The translations under genes and the position numbers were made by a program. 64,000 bases of DNA from Narthecium ossifragum (taxonomy: Eukaryota; Streptophyta; Magnoliopsida; Dioscoreales; Nartheciaceae), in assembly GCA_963920575.1 (NCBI GenBank), contig OY986966.1, positions 17,541,888 through 17,605,887 of the forward strand. Direction: 5' to 3'. The stretch's first letter is position 1. Every line of letters begins with the position of its first letter. The notes beneath the pieces were generated by a model. It was given only the letters and a program-made list of their open reading frames with translations, was not told the origin of the DNA and ran no database searches. This document shows positions 31,732 to 41,389 of the stretch, one piece after another.

Positions 31732-33132
31732 TCACCGAACAGTGAGGCTATCAAGGACATACCCCCTGACAGCCTCCTCAACCATGAGTATTGAGTCTAT
31801 CTCCAAGGCTTCTTTGGCGACCCAGTCCGCCCGAGCATTCTCTTCCCGGGGAATGTATCTAACCGCTACTTCCACAAACCCGCGTCTTGCCCACCATATC
31901 TCTTGCACAGTGTGCACACAGTCTCCAGCAACCGGAATCAAGCCCTCTAGCATGTTCGCAACAAAAAGGGAATCCGTCTCAACTATAACCCGACGGTATC
32001 CACGCTTCGTAGCCTCCCTCAACGCAAGTTCAATAGTTTGGAGCTCCCCAGCAATCACCGACGATACCTCCCTCAACCCGCCTTCCATCCACATAATAAC
32101 ATCCGCCTCATCCACACACACTGCCCCAATGCCCACCTTGCTTCTTCCTAAATTCACCGCCGCGTCTGTTTGGATTACAATGCCATCCCACTCCACAGCT
32201 TTAGCTACCCCTTTCTTTTCCTTGTCAACTACAAGGAATTCTCTTGCTTGCCACCTTATAGATTTAATCATATCCCTAACTGCATAGCTGTCCTCATTTG
32301 CCACCACTCTACACCAATCCTTCCACAGGCACCACATAGTATAAGCAGTTAGAGATTTTACTAGGGTATCCTCCTCTGTCTTCACAGGCTTCATAAGTAG
32401 CTGGAATGCATCCTCCATTTCATCTAACCTCCCACACTGGTACTGGTTAACCCCTTCGACGACCCCTTGCCAAACCCTCCTTTCATATCCACAGTGGAAC
32501 AAGATATGTTCCAGCGTCTCATCCTCCAACTGACACCGAGGGCAAACTCGTTCCGAAGACAAGCACAAGTTCCAGAGAGACATCCTCGTTGGAAACTTCC
32601 AGTGAAGCACCTTCCAAAGGAACATACGCACTCGCGGCCCCGCCGGCGCACGCCAAGCACTCCTCCACAATTTGGTTTGCTCCTCATCACTATGAATTCC
32701 ACCATAATGCTCAAGCATCTGATAGCATGAGGCTGTAGTGACTCTCCCGGATGAGTTCCATGTCCACCTTGGCTTCTCCGTTGCTTCTTGCCGCGCCAGC
32801 GGGATGCTCAGAACATACTCCACCACCTCAGGATGGAAGAGCTCCTCCAGTCTCTCCCGGTTCCAAGCATCTTCCTCGTTGATAAGCTCCCCCACCGTCG
32901 TCTTCAGTAATGGTTCCTCCGAGGCCATCATAATTGGGTATGCATTCAGAGGCCCCTCCCCCATCCACCACTCCGTGAATATACTAGCTTGGCAACCAGG
33001 CCCTGGTTCCCATCTGTAGCCTTTCCTAAGCATCTCGGCTGCTTTGCAAATCGATCTCCACAAACCGGATGCCGGGGACCTCTGTTGAGCACTTGGGAGT
33101 CCACCTTCAAAGGAATACTTTGCTCTGCACAA
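31732..33132 (-). CDS. LINE RT C-terminus, zf-RVT and RNase H (466 codons)
   Basis: An open frame with the plant LINE zinc-finger region (LWRSAWRAPAGPRVRMFLWK, FPTRMSLWNLCLSSERVCPR, CQLEDETLEHILFHC) followed by an RVT_3-type RNase H. Its four acidic positions are visible: QTDAAVN, GELQTIELAL, VETDSLFV and ENARADWVA. RNase H would remove the RNA strand from the RNA/DNA hybrid. It is separated from the RT core by a frameshift near 33110-33130, so the ORF alone is not a functional LINE protein. The length of the intact frame is notable for so degraded an element. Confidence 0.82.
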   Translation of the reverse strand: MCRAKYSFEGGLPSAQQRSPASGLWRSICKAAEMLRKGYRWEPGPGCQASIFTEWWMGEGPLNAYPIMMASEEPLLKTTVGELINEEDAWNRERLEELFHPEVVEYVLSIPLARQEATEKPRWTWNSSGRVTTASCYQMLEHYGGIHSDEEQTKLWRSAWRAPAGPRVRMFLWKVLHWKFPTRMSLWNLCLSSERVCPRCQLEDETLEHILFHCGYERRVWQGVVEGVNQYQCGRLDEMEDAFQLLMKPVKTEEDTLVKSLTAYTMWCLWKDWCRVVANEDSYAVRDMIKSIRWQAREFLVVDKEKKGVAKAVEWDGIVIQTDAAVNLGRSKVGIGAVCVDEADVIMWMEGGLREVSSVIAGELQTIELALREATKRGYRRVIVETDSLFVANMLEGLIPVAGDCVHTVQEIWWARRGFVEVAVRYIPREENARADWVAKEALEIDSILMVEEAVRGYVLDSLTVR

Positions 33133-34793
33133 GGCTGTCCAAAACGGAGTCTTTGCCTTCTAGGAACCTCGCCACGCGCGTCATCCTGAGCGCCCATTGC
33201 CATCTTCGAAGATCCTTGAGCCCCAACCCTCCCGCCATCTTGTGTCTGCACACCGTCTCCCATGCGACAATGGATAGCCCTCCTCTCTTCCCCTGCCATA
33301 GAAAACCATGAGCTAGAGAAGATAACTTGTTGAGCACTGACGCTGGTATAGGTATGGAGGACATAACGAAGATCGACATCGCCTGTAAGACTGCTTGCAC
33401 CAAAACTGCTCGGCCTGCGGCCGCTTTAGTTGGGCATATCCACACCACTAGCTTGCTCTGTACCGCATCTAGCATGAAATTGAAATCCGGGGCTCTAAGC
33501 GCCCTGACCTCCAACGGGGCTCCAAGAGCTCCAAGATAGTGCCAAGGCTCCTTCTTCTCCGCGAAACCCATGATCTTTGCGAGCATCTTTCTCCGCCTGG
33601 TAGATGCCAATGAAGAGAACTTAACACTAGACTTCTCCTTGCTCACCTCTAGCCCGGATAGCATCTTGTATCGCCGAAGCACGTTCACCACCTTCTTGGC
33701 CTCCAATCTTCGAGCTATAGTAACAAACAGGCAATCATCAGTATATAAAAGATGACTTAGCCTGAAGGACGAACCAGGGTATGTCACCCCTTCCATAGCA
33801 ACTAGCGGAACTTGGAGTAGTCTGCTCAGGACCTCCAGTACAATTACAAACAAGTACGGGGAAATTGGGTCGCCATGTCGGAGTCCGCAGGCCGGTTGAA
33901 AAAACCACATACTCTGCCATTCACAATGAAAGAAAACCTCACTGTTGTAATGCAACCCATCACCAATTAATCATCTTCTTAGGGAACTCCATCCTAGTAA
34001 GTACTCGCTGGACAAAATCCCAGCTTACCGAGTCATACGCCGCCCGTATATCAACTTTGATGGCCATCAGCGGATTAGCCTTCGATGCCTTCCTCATCGT
34101 ATGAAGAAGTTCTTGTGCCGCCCCTATATTGTCCTGAATGGATCTTCCCGCGATAAACGCCGACTGCTCTAAGCTTATGAGCTCCTGGAGCGCTCCCTTC
34201 ATCCTGTTCGCTAAAACAGAGGATATGACTTTGTATAAGACATTGCAAAGACTAATGGGCCTGTAGTCTTTGATCCGCTTCGGATGGGTGCATTTTGGAA
34301 TGAGTGTCAGGAATGTATCATTCCATCTATTGGGCATCTTCCCGTCATTGAAGAATCCTTGCACAAGCTTCACCAGGTCCTCCCCAACAACCGCCCAGTG
34401 CTCAATGAAGAACTCAGCCGGAAGCCCATCTGGGCCAGGGCTTTTGTCCCGTCCCATCTTCTGGAGGACCTCTCGTATCTCAGTCTCAGTCACTTCCACA
34501 ATCATCCCTTCTCTGGCCTCTTCCGATACCTTAGGAAGTGGTGGAAGAGCCGCACCACGAGACCCACAGTCTTTCGCCCAGAGCTTCTTATAGTGTTCAA
34601 CGAAAGCCTTCGAAACCTCTTCATGCTTGGACACCACAGAACCATCTTCCATCCTCACTTCCATAATTCTCGAGCATCCAGATCGGACCCGATATCCTTG
34701 GTGAAAAGATCTCGAGTTCTTGTCCCCCTCAGCAACCCAGAGCCTGCGACTGTGTTGTGCCAAACGTGTATCATGTTGAGTTTCCAAGGCCAC
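33107..34793 (-). pseudogene. LINE reverse transcriptase
   Basis: Two overlapping parts in different frames (34793-33960 and 33955-33107). Motifs: GRDKSPGPDGLPAEFF, LIPKCTHPKRIKDYRPISLC, VLANRMKGALQ, QSAFIAGRSIQDNI, KVDIRAAYDSVSW, GLRHGDPISPYLF and the catalytic LLYTDDCLF. These are the ordered RT motifs of plant L1 LINEs. The frameshift falls between KVDIRAAYDSVSW and GLRHGDP. Confidence 0.86.
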
Positions 34794-35030
34794 CAGCTAA
34801 TGTTCCAGCATCCTCATTCATTGCTCATCCTGTACTGATATAGGACCACTCTCCTCCTCCAGATAGAGGTTATGGAGATATTGAAGAATCTGAGTTTTAG
34901 ATTTCATCATATCAGATACATCTTTCCGATCCCACCCTTTAACCATTTTCTGTATCTCCTTCACCCTCCCTCGGAAAATGTACTGCATTGATCCACTGCG
35001 CTTCCTCTGCCAAGCACGCGCGACTCCTTG

Positions 35031-35807
35031 CTAGAACTCCGGGTGACAATTCCATACCTGCTGCAATCTGAAAGGTGTAGGACCTGGTGGAACAGTTCTA
35101 GGAACCAGGTCAATTAGAATTGGCCTATGATTAGAACCATGCCAATGGAGGTGAGTGACTTCAGCCCGAGGAAACCATTTACTCCACTGCATGTTCCCCA
35201 GTGCTCTGTCCAGACGTTCCTGAATTCGAGCCAACCCATACTTCCCATTGGACCAAGTGAAAGAAGGGCCTTTGAATCCAAGATCCACCAACTTACTCCT
35301 TGTAATGAAATCCAGGAAGTCAGCAACTGCACTTGAATACCTGAATATCTTCCCCCCTCTTTTTTCATCTGAGCTTTCCAGGACATGAAAGTCCCCCAGG
35401 ATAAGATGAGACCAGCCGCAATTACTCAACTTTGCTAAAACCTCCCACAGTTCCATTCGGTCCCGGCGACTTCGAGCCGCATAGAACACTGATACGAACC
35501 ATTGCCCAACTTCCTCGGTAGTCAAAACTCCATGTATAGCCTGGTCGGTGAATTGTCTGAACTAGACTCTACCAAACTCAGCTCTCCACACGGCAAGGAT
35601 CCCCCCGTGACGCCCCTTGGAAGGCAGGAGAAAAGTCTTCCATGTAGGGCCTAGTTTCCTCTTTATAAACTCCATATTCTCATCCACAACCACCGTTTCC
35701 AATAAGAATAAGAAGTCCAACCTATGTTTTTGAAGTAACCTCCGGCACGCAGCAACTGCTCTTATTGGCCCCAGCCCGTGGTAGTTCCAAGGTATCACTC
35801 TCATCAT
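35031..35807 (-). pseudogene. LINE endonuclease (EEP/APE-like)
   Basis: Begins MMRVIPWNYHGLG, with LETV, LILGDFHVL, PSFTWSNGKYGLARIQERLDRAL and SNHRPILID. In relatives the last motif is SDHRP; here the Asp is Asn, a change at a catalytic position. GDFN is also altered to GDFH. A stop lies near 35562. The domain would nick target DNA for target-primed reverse transcription, but this copy is probably dead. Confidence 0.82.
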
Positions 35808-36127
35808 GGGAGACCCTTCTCATAGGGATGCTCGTCGCTCAGAGCTGTGGTCTTGATCCTTTTGGCCATTCCCCCGGTCACCGGCGTGCTCTCCTCCAGC
35901 ATTTCAACATTGCCTCGCACCGGAGTGAAACCTGGTGGGATGACCCGCTCCTCACCTTCCTCCATATCATGACCCATGTCTACCTCTTCTCCATCTTTGA
36001 TCATCAACATTGGCGTGCTACTGTGAAGCGCCTGATCCATGGCCTCAACAACAGCTTGGTGACAACCCTCCAAGGTCTCCTCATCCATCTTCTCCATCTC
36101 CTTACCTTGATCAAGATCATGATACAC
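35804..36127 (-). pseudogene. LINE ORF1 C-terminal remnant
   Basis: A 107-codon acidic frame (EEVDMGHDMEEGEERV) that ends overlapping the start of the endonuclease frame. No RNA-binding or zinc-knuckle motif is left. By position it is the tail of ORF1 or the linker before the endonuclease. Confidence 0.5.
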
Positions 36128-36194
36128 CTTGTATCCTCTTGGAATGACCAGGGGGCGTGGTCTATTCCATGTCTTCCTCTCACGGGCTCCTATT

Positions 36195-36535
36195 AGGGTA
36201 GTTAAATTAAAGTTTTGGAGAAGTTTTATGCGGTCCTTTCATAACCATGGACGTATTTTTTTATTCGCTTTACAAGAATATTTCTACTCTTGGGTATGCT
36301 CATCCATCTCGAGAAACATCTTCTTCTTCACTGGTTTTTGGGATCAAGAGAGCGGGAGGAGTTGTTGAAAGTGCTTAAAAGAAAGGAAGAGCTTTGAATC
36401 TTGATGGAAGCTAAGTTGGGCTCTCTTGTCAGGTAGGTGAAGAACCAAAATTCTACACCTTAAATTGTTGTTTGAAGTAGGGATCTGGAAGATGTAAATG
36501 GCAGGATTTATTGAAGTTTCACGTGAAAAGATTTC
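36195..36535 (+). repeat. Inverted repeat, right arm
   Basis: Plus-strand counterpart of 30890-31252. It begins AGGGTAGTTAAATTAAA, overlapping the LINE target duplication, and ends near GTGAAAAGATTTC, where a second LINE fragment begins. Before the LINE inserted it directly followed the chromodomain scrap, so it may be that element's 3' LTR or untranslated region. Confidence 0.65.
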
Positions 36536-37614
36536 TTTTCCTTTTTTTAAATAAGTTAAGCCAAAGGCTACAGATCAAGAAACCCTGTTAAGCCAGAGAA
36601 CCATGATCCCCAGAACAAACCTCTGCTGGATCAGAAGTACAAACAATCAAGCCCGGCGTACGAGCTCCCCTCGCCATCCAGTCAGCTCCATGATTTAGCT
36701 CCCCCGGGATATATAGAATTTGTACCTGAACAAATCTATCCATGATTGTCCAGATTTCTTGAAGATCATTTACCACCTCAACTGACCAAGGGGCTGCACC
36801 ACTGATAAGGTCCACAGTGAATTTAGAGTCGCATTCAACAAATGCTCTAGCTTCACCTCTATCAATAGCCTTGATCATACCAAATTAAAAGCTTTGAGTT
36901 CACCTTGGAGGCTCCAGGAACTATTGAGGCATCAACCTGAATGCAGGCTCCATTCGATGCTATCCTCCTAATCCCATGCTTTCCTTTCCAATTTAGCACC
37001 AGAAATTCTTTGACTTGCCAATTGATCAGTCACTGTAATTTATCTGTTGTCCAAACCCCTCTTTCATGAACAATGCAACACTTGACCTTCCACAACCACC
37101 AAAGGGAGTATGCCACTGTTGCCTTGAGGAGCACATTCTTCTCATCTGAACTTGATGCACTTAGAATCTCAAAGCGGTAATCGACATTTAAATGTTCTAT
37201 GACAATACCTGAACTTTTTAGTGTTTGTTCCCAAACTGCCTGCGCAAACACGCATTGACATAGGACATGATTCAAGGTCTCATCCTCTTGTAGGCACATT
37301 AGACAGCTCTTGTCACTTGTTAAACATAGATTCCAAAGCATTGTTTTGGTTGGAAGCTTCCCATACCATAACTTCCACAGGAAGTGTCTAACCCGAGGAC
37401 CCGATGGTGCCTTCCATATACCCTCTATCAACCTCTGACTCTCGGCGAAGTTGCTGCACCTCCAAGAATTGATAGCAGGATCTTGTTGTGACCTTGCCAG
37501 AAACAACCCACTTCCACATAGGGCCATTACGAGAGTCAGTTATGTGGTCATCATAGGCCAGTATCTCTACAACCAAGGATGAAACAGTGCATTCAGAGTT
37601 TCTAGGTCCTAGAA
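36536..37614 (-). mobile_element. Second LINE fragment (zf-RVT and RNase H)
   Basis: Minus strand: IWKAPSGPRVRHFLWKLWYG, LPTKTMLWNLCLTSDKSC, LQEDETLNHVLCQCVFAQAVW (zf-RVT), then RNase H remnants VECDSKFTVDLI and ELNHGADWMARG. A T-run at 36541-36548 is a short poly-A tail. It is a different subfamily from the LINE at 31680. Its upstream part is cut at 37614 by an LTR. Confidence 0.78.
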
Positions 37615-37836
37615 TGTGAGGACCCGTCCCTCTACTCCTGTGGCTCGTCGTGGACCGCAAGGGCAATTTGGTAAATTACGCATTGTCGACTAGTTTCACA
37701 CCCGCGTGTGCACACACTGACCATGATTGTGTTAATGTTTGGTTAGAATGGTTAGTGGGGCCCGGGATCGAAATATCTGGGCTTGGGCTTGGGCTTGGGC
37801 TTAAGTTTTAGCCCAAGTCTAGCTTCCTGCGAAAGA

Positions 37837-38015
37837 AGGATCGATCCTTCCAACTAGGAAGGATCGATCCTTTAATGCTAGGAAGTCGGATCGTTGAGAA
37901 GGATCGATCGTTCCTCTTGGGACGGATCGATCGCTCTCTTGGACGGATCGATCGTTCCTCTTGGCCGGATCGATCCTGCTGAGGTCGGTTCGTTTGTCTA
38001 TAAAACGGACGTAAC
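37837..38015 (+). promoter_or_regulatory. GATCGATC cluster and TATA hairpin
   Basis: Six GATCGATC octamers, spaced 21-23 bp in consecutive pairs, include the run GGATCGATCGTT, GGATCGATCGCT, GGATCGATCGTT. They are followed by CGTTTGTCTATAAAACGGACG, in which the TATA box sits between imperfect inverted arms. Confidence 0.55.
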
Positions 38016-38346
38016 CTTCTTCCTTCAATCTCTTTTGAAATCCGAGTTCTTGAGCTGAGATTTTCTGGATTTCGAAGAGGTTGTGAACGATCCAAGGCCT
38101 AGCAGCTGGGATTGAAGCTGCTATTGCATAGGTAGGGATCCTACCTACATTTCTTCCGGGTTTTTGGAGGTTTTTCCGGTTGTCTGTGATCTTTTGCTTA
38201 GTTCTTGATATATACTTGTTAGATTGTAGTATTTCTACTGGTTTTGGACTCGTGGTCCTTCGTACTACTAGATCCGAAGGTTTTGTGTGATTTGGTGAAG
38301 TTTTTCGACGGTATTTCTCGCCGGAGGTTTGCCGGAGAACCCAACG

Positions 38347-38666
38347 CGATCGATCCTTCTGTGAAAGGGATCGATCCTTCTTTGTTGGCCATGCTGAACC
38401 CGAGCAGGATCGATCATTCTCGGGTGAGAACGATCGATCCTTGTGCCTTGGGTAGCATGGGATCCTCCTCGTCGCGAGTAGGATCGATCTTCCCTTAGGG
38501 GGAAGGATCGATCCTCCTTGGCACGGCAGTGAGGATGTTCCCTATCGCGAGTAGGATTGATCGTCCCTTGGGGGGACGGATCGATCTTACTCGGCACGAT
38601 ATGGAGAGATTGTTCTCTGCCATTAGAAGGATCAATCTTCCCTTGGGGGGAAGGATCGATCCGTCT
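38347..38666 (+). promoter_or_regulatory. Downstream GATCGATC hairpin cluster
   Basis: Five pairs of sites 21-24 bp apart. The pairs at 38480-38512, 38555-38587 and 38630-38662 form long inverted repeats, such as GATCGATCTTCCC with GGGAAGGATCGATC separated by a few bases. They are downstream of the TATA box and so probably within the transcript. Confidence 0.55.
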
Positions 38667-40351
38667 ACGACAGAGAGAGAAATTCATTTTGTTTTGCTTG
38701 CGGGGCTTTGCATGTACCGTTTTCTTTACAACCTTATACCTTGTACATATATTTAAGCATGCTAGCCCCATATTAGGGTTAGTGGTGAACCGGGGGATGC
38801 AGACTCCCGGGATGTTTAGAATAAACGGGCGGGTAGTCCTACAGCTTTCCTTAGCCTTGCATGCCAGCGTGCGCCGAGGGCTTTATCTGTAATATCTGTG
38901 ATATCTGTGAGCTGTTGTTTGCGAAGCTGTTTCCCGATGCAGGTGTTATGGTGGACTACTGACAGTTGGTGGTGGTACCACTGTAGCAGCTCCTAAACCT
39001 TACTTACCTGTTCACCACCCCGGACCGGCAGGGTGCCGTGCCCAGACCTTGTTTGGTATACAATCACATACTGTTGCATATTTATCTGTATTACCCTGCG
39101 TGTGCTCATAACATGCATTGCCTTGTACATTAGTTGCATCTGTGTAGGACGTTGGCGATGGGTTGATCGCCGATCCGGGGCTTTCGGATAGTCCGGATCT
39201 AGCTTTAGGATCGTTGCGGGTAGTTTGGTCCAGGACTCGATTTGTAGTATTCAGTCGTTTTTCGATGATAGGGTTAGATGACCTGAATTCATGTGGTTTG
39301 ATGTTTAGAGGTCGTGTCAGCCTCAAGCCGAGTGTTGAGGTGTAGCCGGTGTCCGGTTCACTGTCTCTTTGGTAGAGGCTGTGCCTACTCAGCGGTGTTG
39401 GTTGCCCGCCTAGCAGTGTTGGTTTCCTGCTAGTGAGATGGCAGTGCCGGTTTCCTGCCTCGCTTAGGGCGACCCAGCATGTGACCAGTTCGGCTGGGGA
39501 CCATGACTGAGGCCTCCCTTCAGGGACACGCGGTGGGGTTATGGGACCCCTGTGTACATCCAGCATTTGCTTGAGGGCGACACTGTTGTATTCCCTCCCT
39601 TGTGAGTGTCGTAGTGTACTGTCCCTACTGAGCTTAGTGCTCACTCCTACCCAGGCTATGTTTTGCAGGTGCTGGCGCTAGCTCTTCTTCGGTCGCCCCT
39701 ATCGGGCCGGTGTTTGGTGACGTGGCGGCTTCTAGCCGTGCTTGAGGTGCGGTGATCGTCGGTTATACCTTTTGTTTAGTTAGCCTCCTACATGAGATAT
39801 TTTGTATAACTTTTACCCTGTTGAGGATTTGTATATATACTAGTGAATGCCCGTGCCTACGACACGAATATTTAGGGTTTCATTTAGAAATTTTTGACAA
39901 AACCTCCCCTATACCGATGGTTAAATGAGACAATTCTACAACCTTTCTCAAATACAAAAATTAAATCAAAGTATAAAAAGGGCGCGAACATTGTCCCCAG
40001 GGAAAACCTTGTCCCCACAAACCACACAAAAACAAAACTTAATCTAAATCAAGTATACAATATTCCAGATACGTAACATGCCCCAAGATCCAAGCTTTAC
40101 ACTCAGAGATTCTGATTCCAAACACTTAGCAAGTGCTATCCCAATGTGGATTTTTGAGCTACTTTAAGCATCCAGTCAGAGACAACATACATAACATGCC
40201 CAAAGAATTTAAGACAAACGTTCTTATTTTAAACCTCAGGGACTAACATATGTAAGACCAAAACAAACTCAAAGAAAGTCCTTGGAAGATCTACACAAAC
40301 AATCAACCCAAAAAATTCAAGAAACAAACTTCATAAGCCATAGCAATACAA

Positions 40352-40391
40352 TTGTGTGTGTGTGGGGGGGGGGGGGGGGGGGGGGGGGGGG
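40352..40391 (+). repeat. (TG)n followed by a 28-G homopolymer
   Basis: TG dinucleotides run into G at 40364-40391 without interruption. Such a run could fold as a quadruplex and is also a place where read length and consensus are unreliable. Confidence 0.85.
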
Positions 40392-41037
40392 ACAAACAAA
40401 ACAAAACTCAAAGATAAATGAAGATTCACTATCATGTTTCAGAAATGATAGAAAGCACCATCATCTTTCTGTTAAAAAAAAGATAATAAAGATTCACAAA
40501 ATAAGGTTTACATGATTTCAAGATATCGAGCTAAGAAAGACAAATTATCGAACCCAGTATTCTAAAAAAGTAATCACATGACAAAAAAAACAAAGGAAAA
40601 AATACAGATACCCTTTCAGTTGATATAAATCGTTTGTCTTTTGTACCGACAAATCCAAAAGAGCGTTGCTACCAAAATCGTTATTTGTACCGGCAAATCA
40701 AAAAGCACATTCCCCAATAAAATTAATGAGCACTACAAAGAAAAGCATGCCTGACTACAATACCAAAGAACAGTATGCAACAATCCTAGATGTATGCAAG
40801 CACATAAAATAAAATCTAAACAATGTTCCATGAGTATGCCTCAACTTTACAACTTAAACAAACAAAAAATTGGAAGTGCATGATAGCTACACATTTACAA
40901 ACATACACTACACGATATGAATACCGAAATGCACCTATCTGGATTTCAAAAACTGGCCGTAGAATACAAAAATTAAAACAGCAATAGCACATATATCAGT
41001 AGCATTGACAAAGATTTATCCACTTGCCTCTGTATCA

Positions 41038-41192
41038 CATGCATATATCAGGTTCTTGTACTTTGTCGTTAGCATTTGGAAAACTTTTCTTGCAATTGAA
41101 ATATCATCAACAATCACATGCATATATCAGTTTCTTGTACTTATCTGGGAGATCCCTTTTCATGCCCTTGAAATATCTCTCCTGCCTGAGAA
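41038..41192 (+). repeat. Imperfect tandem repeat, about 80-bp unit
   Basis: CACATGCATATATCAG.TTCTTGTACTT occurs at about 41038 and 41118. Both copies are followed by related TT/TGAAATATC wording about 50 bp later. Two copies only. Confidence 0.5.
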
Positions 41193-41389
41193 TCAAGATG
41201 ATTTCCGAGCCAAAAAAATAGCATACAATGTGAACATGCAAAAGTCATATCAAAGGCAATATACTTAGAAGTATTAAGGCCGAGTAAAAATAATGCAAGG
41301 TCTTAACCAAATAAACCCTCACTCACTTGTGGATTCTGTGAGTCAGGATTACTCCAGAAGCGATAGCTAAGATGAAACATCTGACACAC

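Larger units (their letters stand above)
31680..36190 (-). mobile_element. L1-type LINE with RNase H, 5'-truncated
   Basis: A minus-strand non-LTR element. It has a 24-bp T-run on the plus strand (31678-31701; the poly-A tail), then RNase H, zf-RVT, RT and endonuclease going right. A 13-bp flanking duplication differs at one base: TATAAGGGTAGTT (31667-31679) and TATTAGGGTAGTT (36191-36203). ORF1 is reduced to about 320 bp, so the copy is probably 5'-truncated. The C-terminal ORF is open, while endonuclease and RT have stops and shifts. Confidence 0.87.
37615..39839 (+). mobile_element. LTR of the gypsy A family, cut by a Helitron-like end
   Basis: Starts TGTGAGGACC and follows the gypsy A LTR: GATCGATC cluster (37837-37976), TATA in an inverted repeat (37988-38015), second cluster (38347-38666), and U5 CACGCGGTGGGGTTATGGGA and CCTACCCAGGCTATGTTTTGCA. 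It breaks off at TTGTATATATA, where the LTR at 11330 continues with TTTCAGTTTCAG. Its 3' end was not found in the window, so solo versus full-length cannot be decided. Confidence 0.8.
39840..41389 (-). mobile_element. Probable Helitron 3' end and body
   Basis: On the minus strand the left edge reads as a short stem (CGTG...CACG around TCGTAGG), then GGCATTCA, then CTAG followed by T. That is the Helitron 3' signature of a hairpin about 10 nt before CTRR, inserted between A and T. It breaks the LTR at 37615. The rest is AT-rich and non-coding, contains a (TG)n-G run and an imperfect tandem repeat, and ends where gypsy B inserted. The 5' TC end was not found. Confidence 0.5.

Noticed and set aside
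32467..34838. Plus-strand ORFs opposite the LINE
   Set aside because: Antisense shadows of the RT, zf-RVT and RNase H frames on the minus strand.
37808..38771. Open frames rich in DRS, IDP and RSI repeats (also 1290-1493, 4180-4446, 19863-20204, 27201-27521)
   Set aside because: They are the translation of GATCGATC octamers (reading as DRS, IDP or RSI by frame) in LTR U3 and leader. They are open by composition, have no homologous frame in related LTRs and are not proteins.
41005..41268. 87-codon ORF in the Helitron-like region
   Set aside because: It crosses an imperfect tandem repeat, has no motif and sits in AT-rich non-coding DNA.
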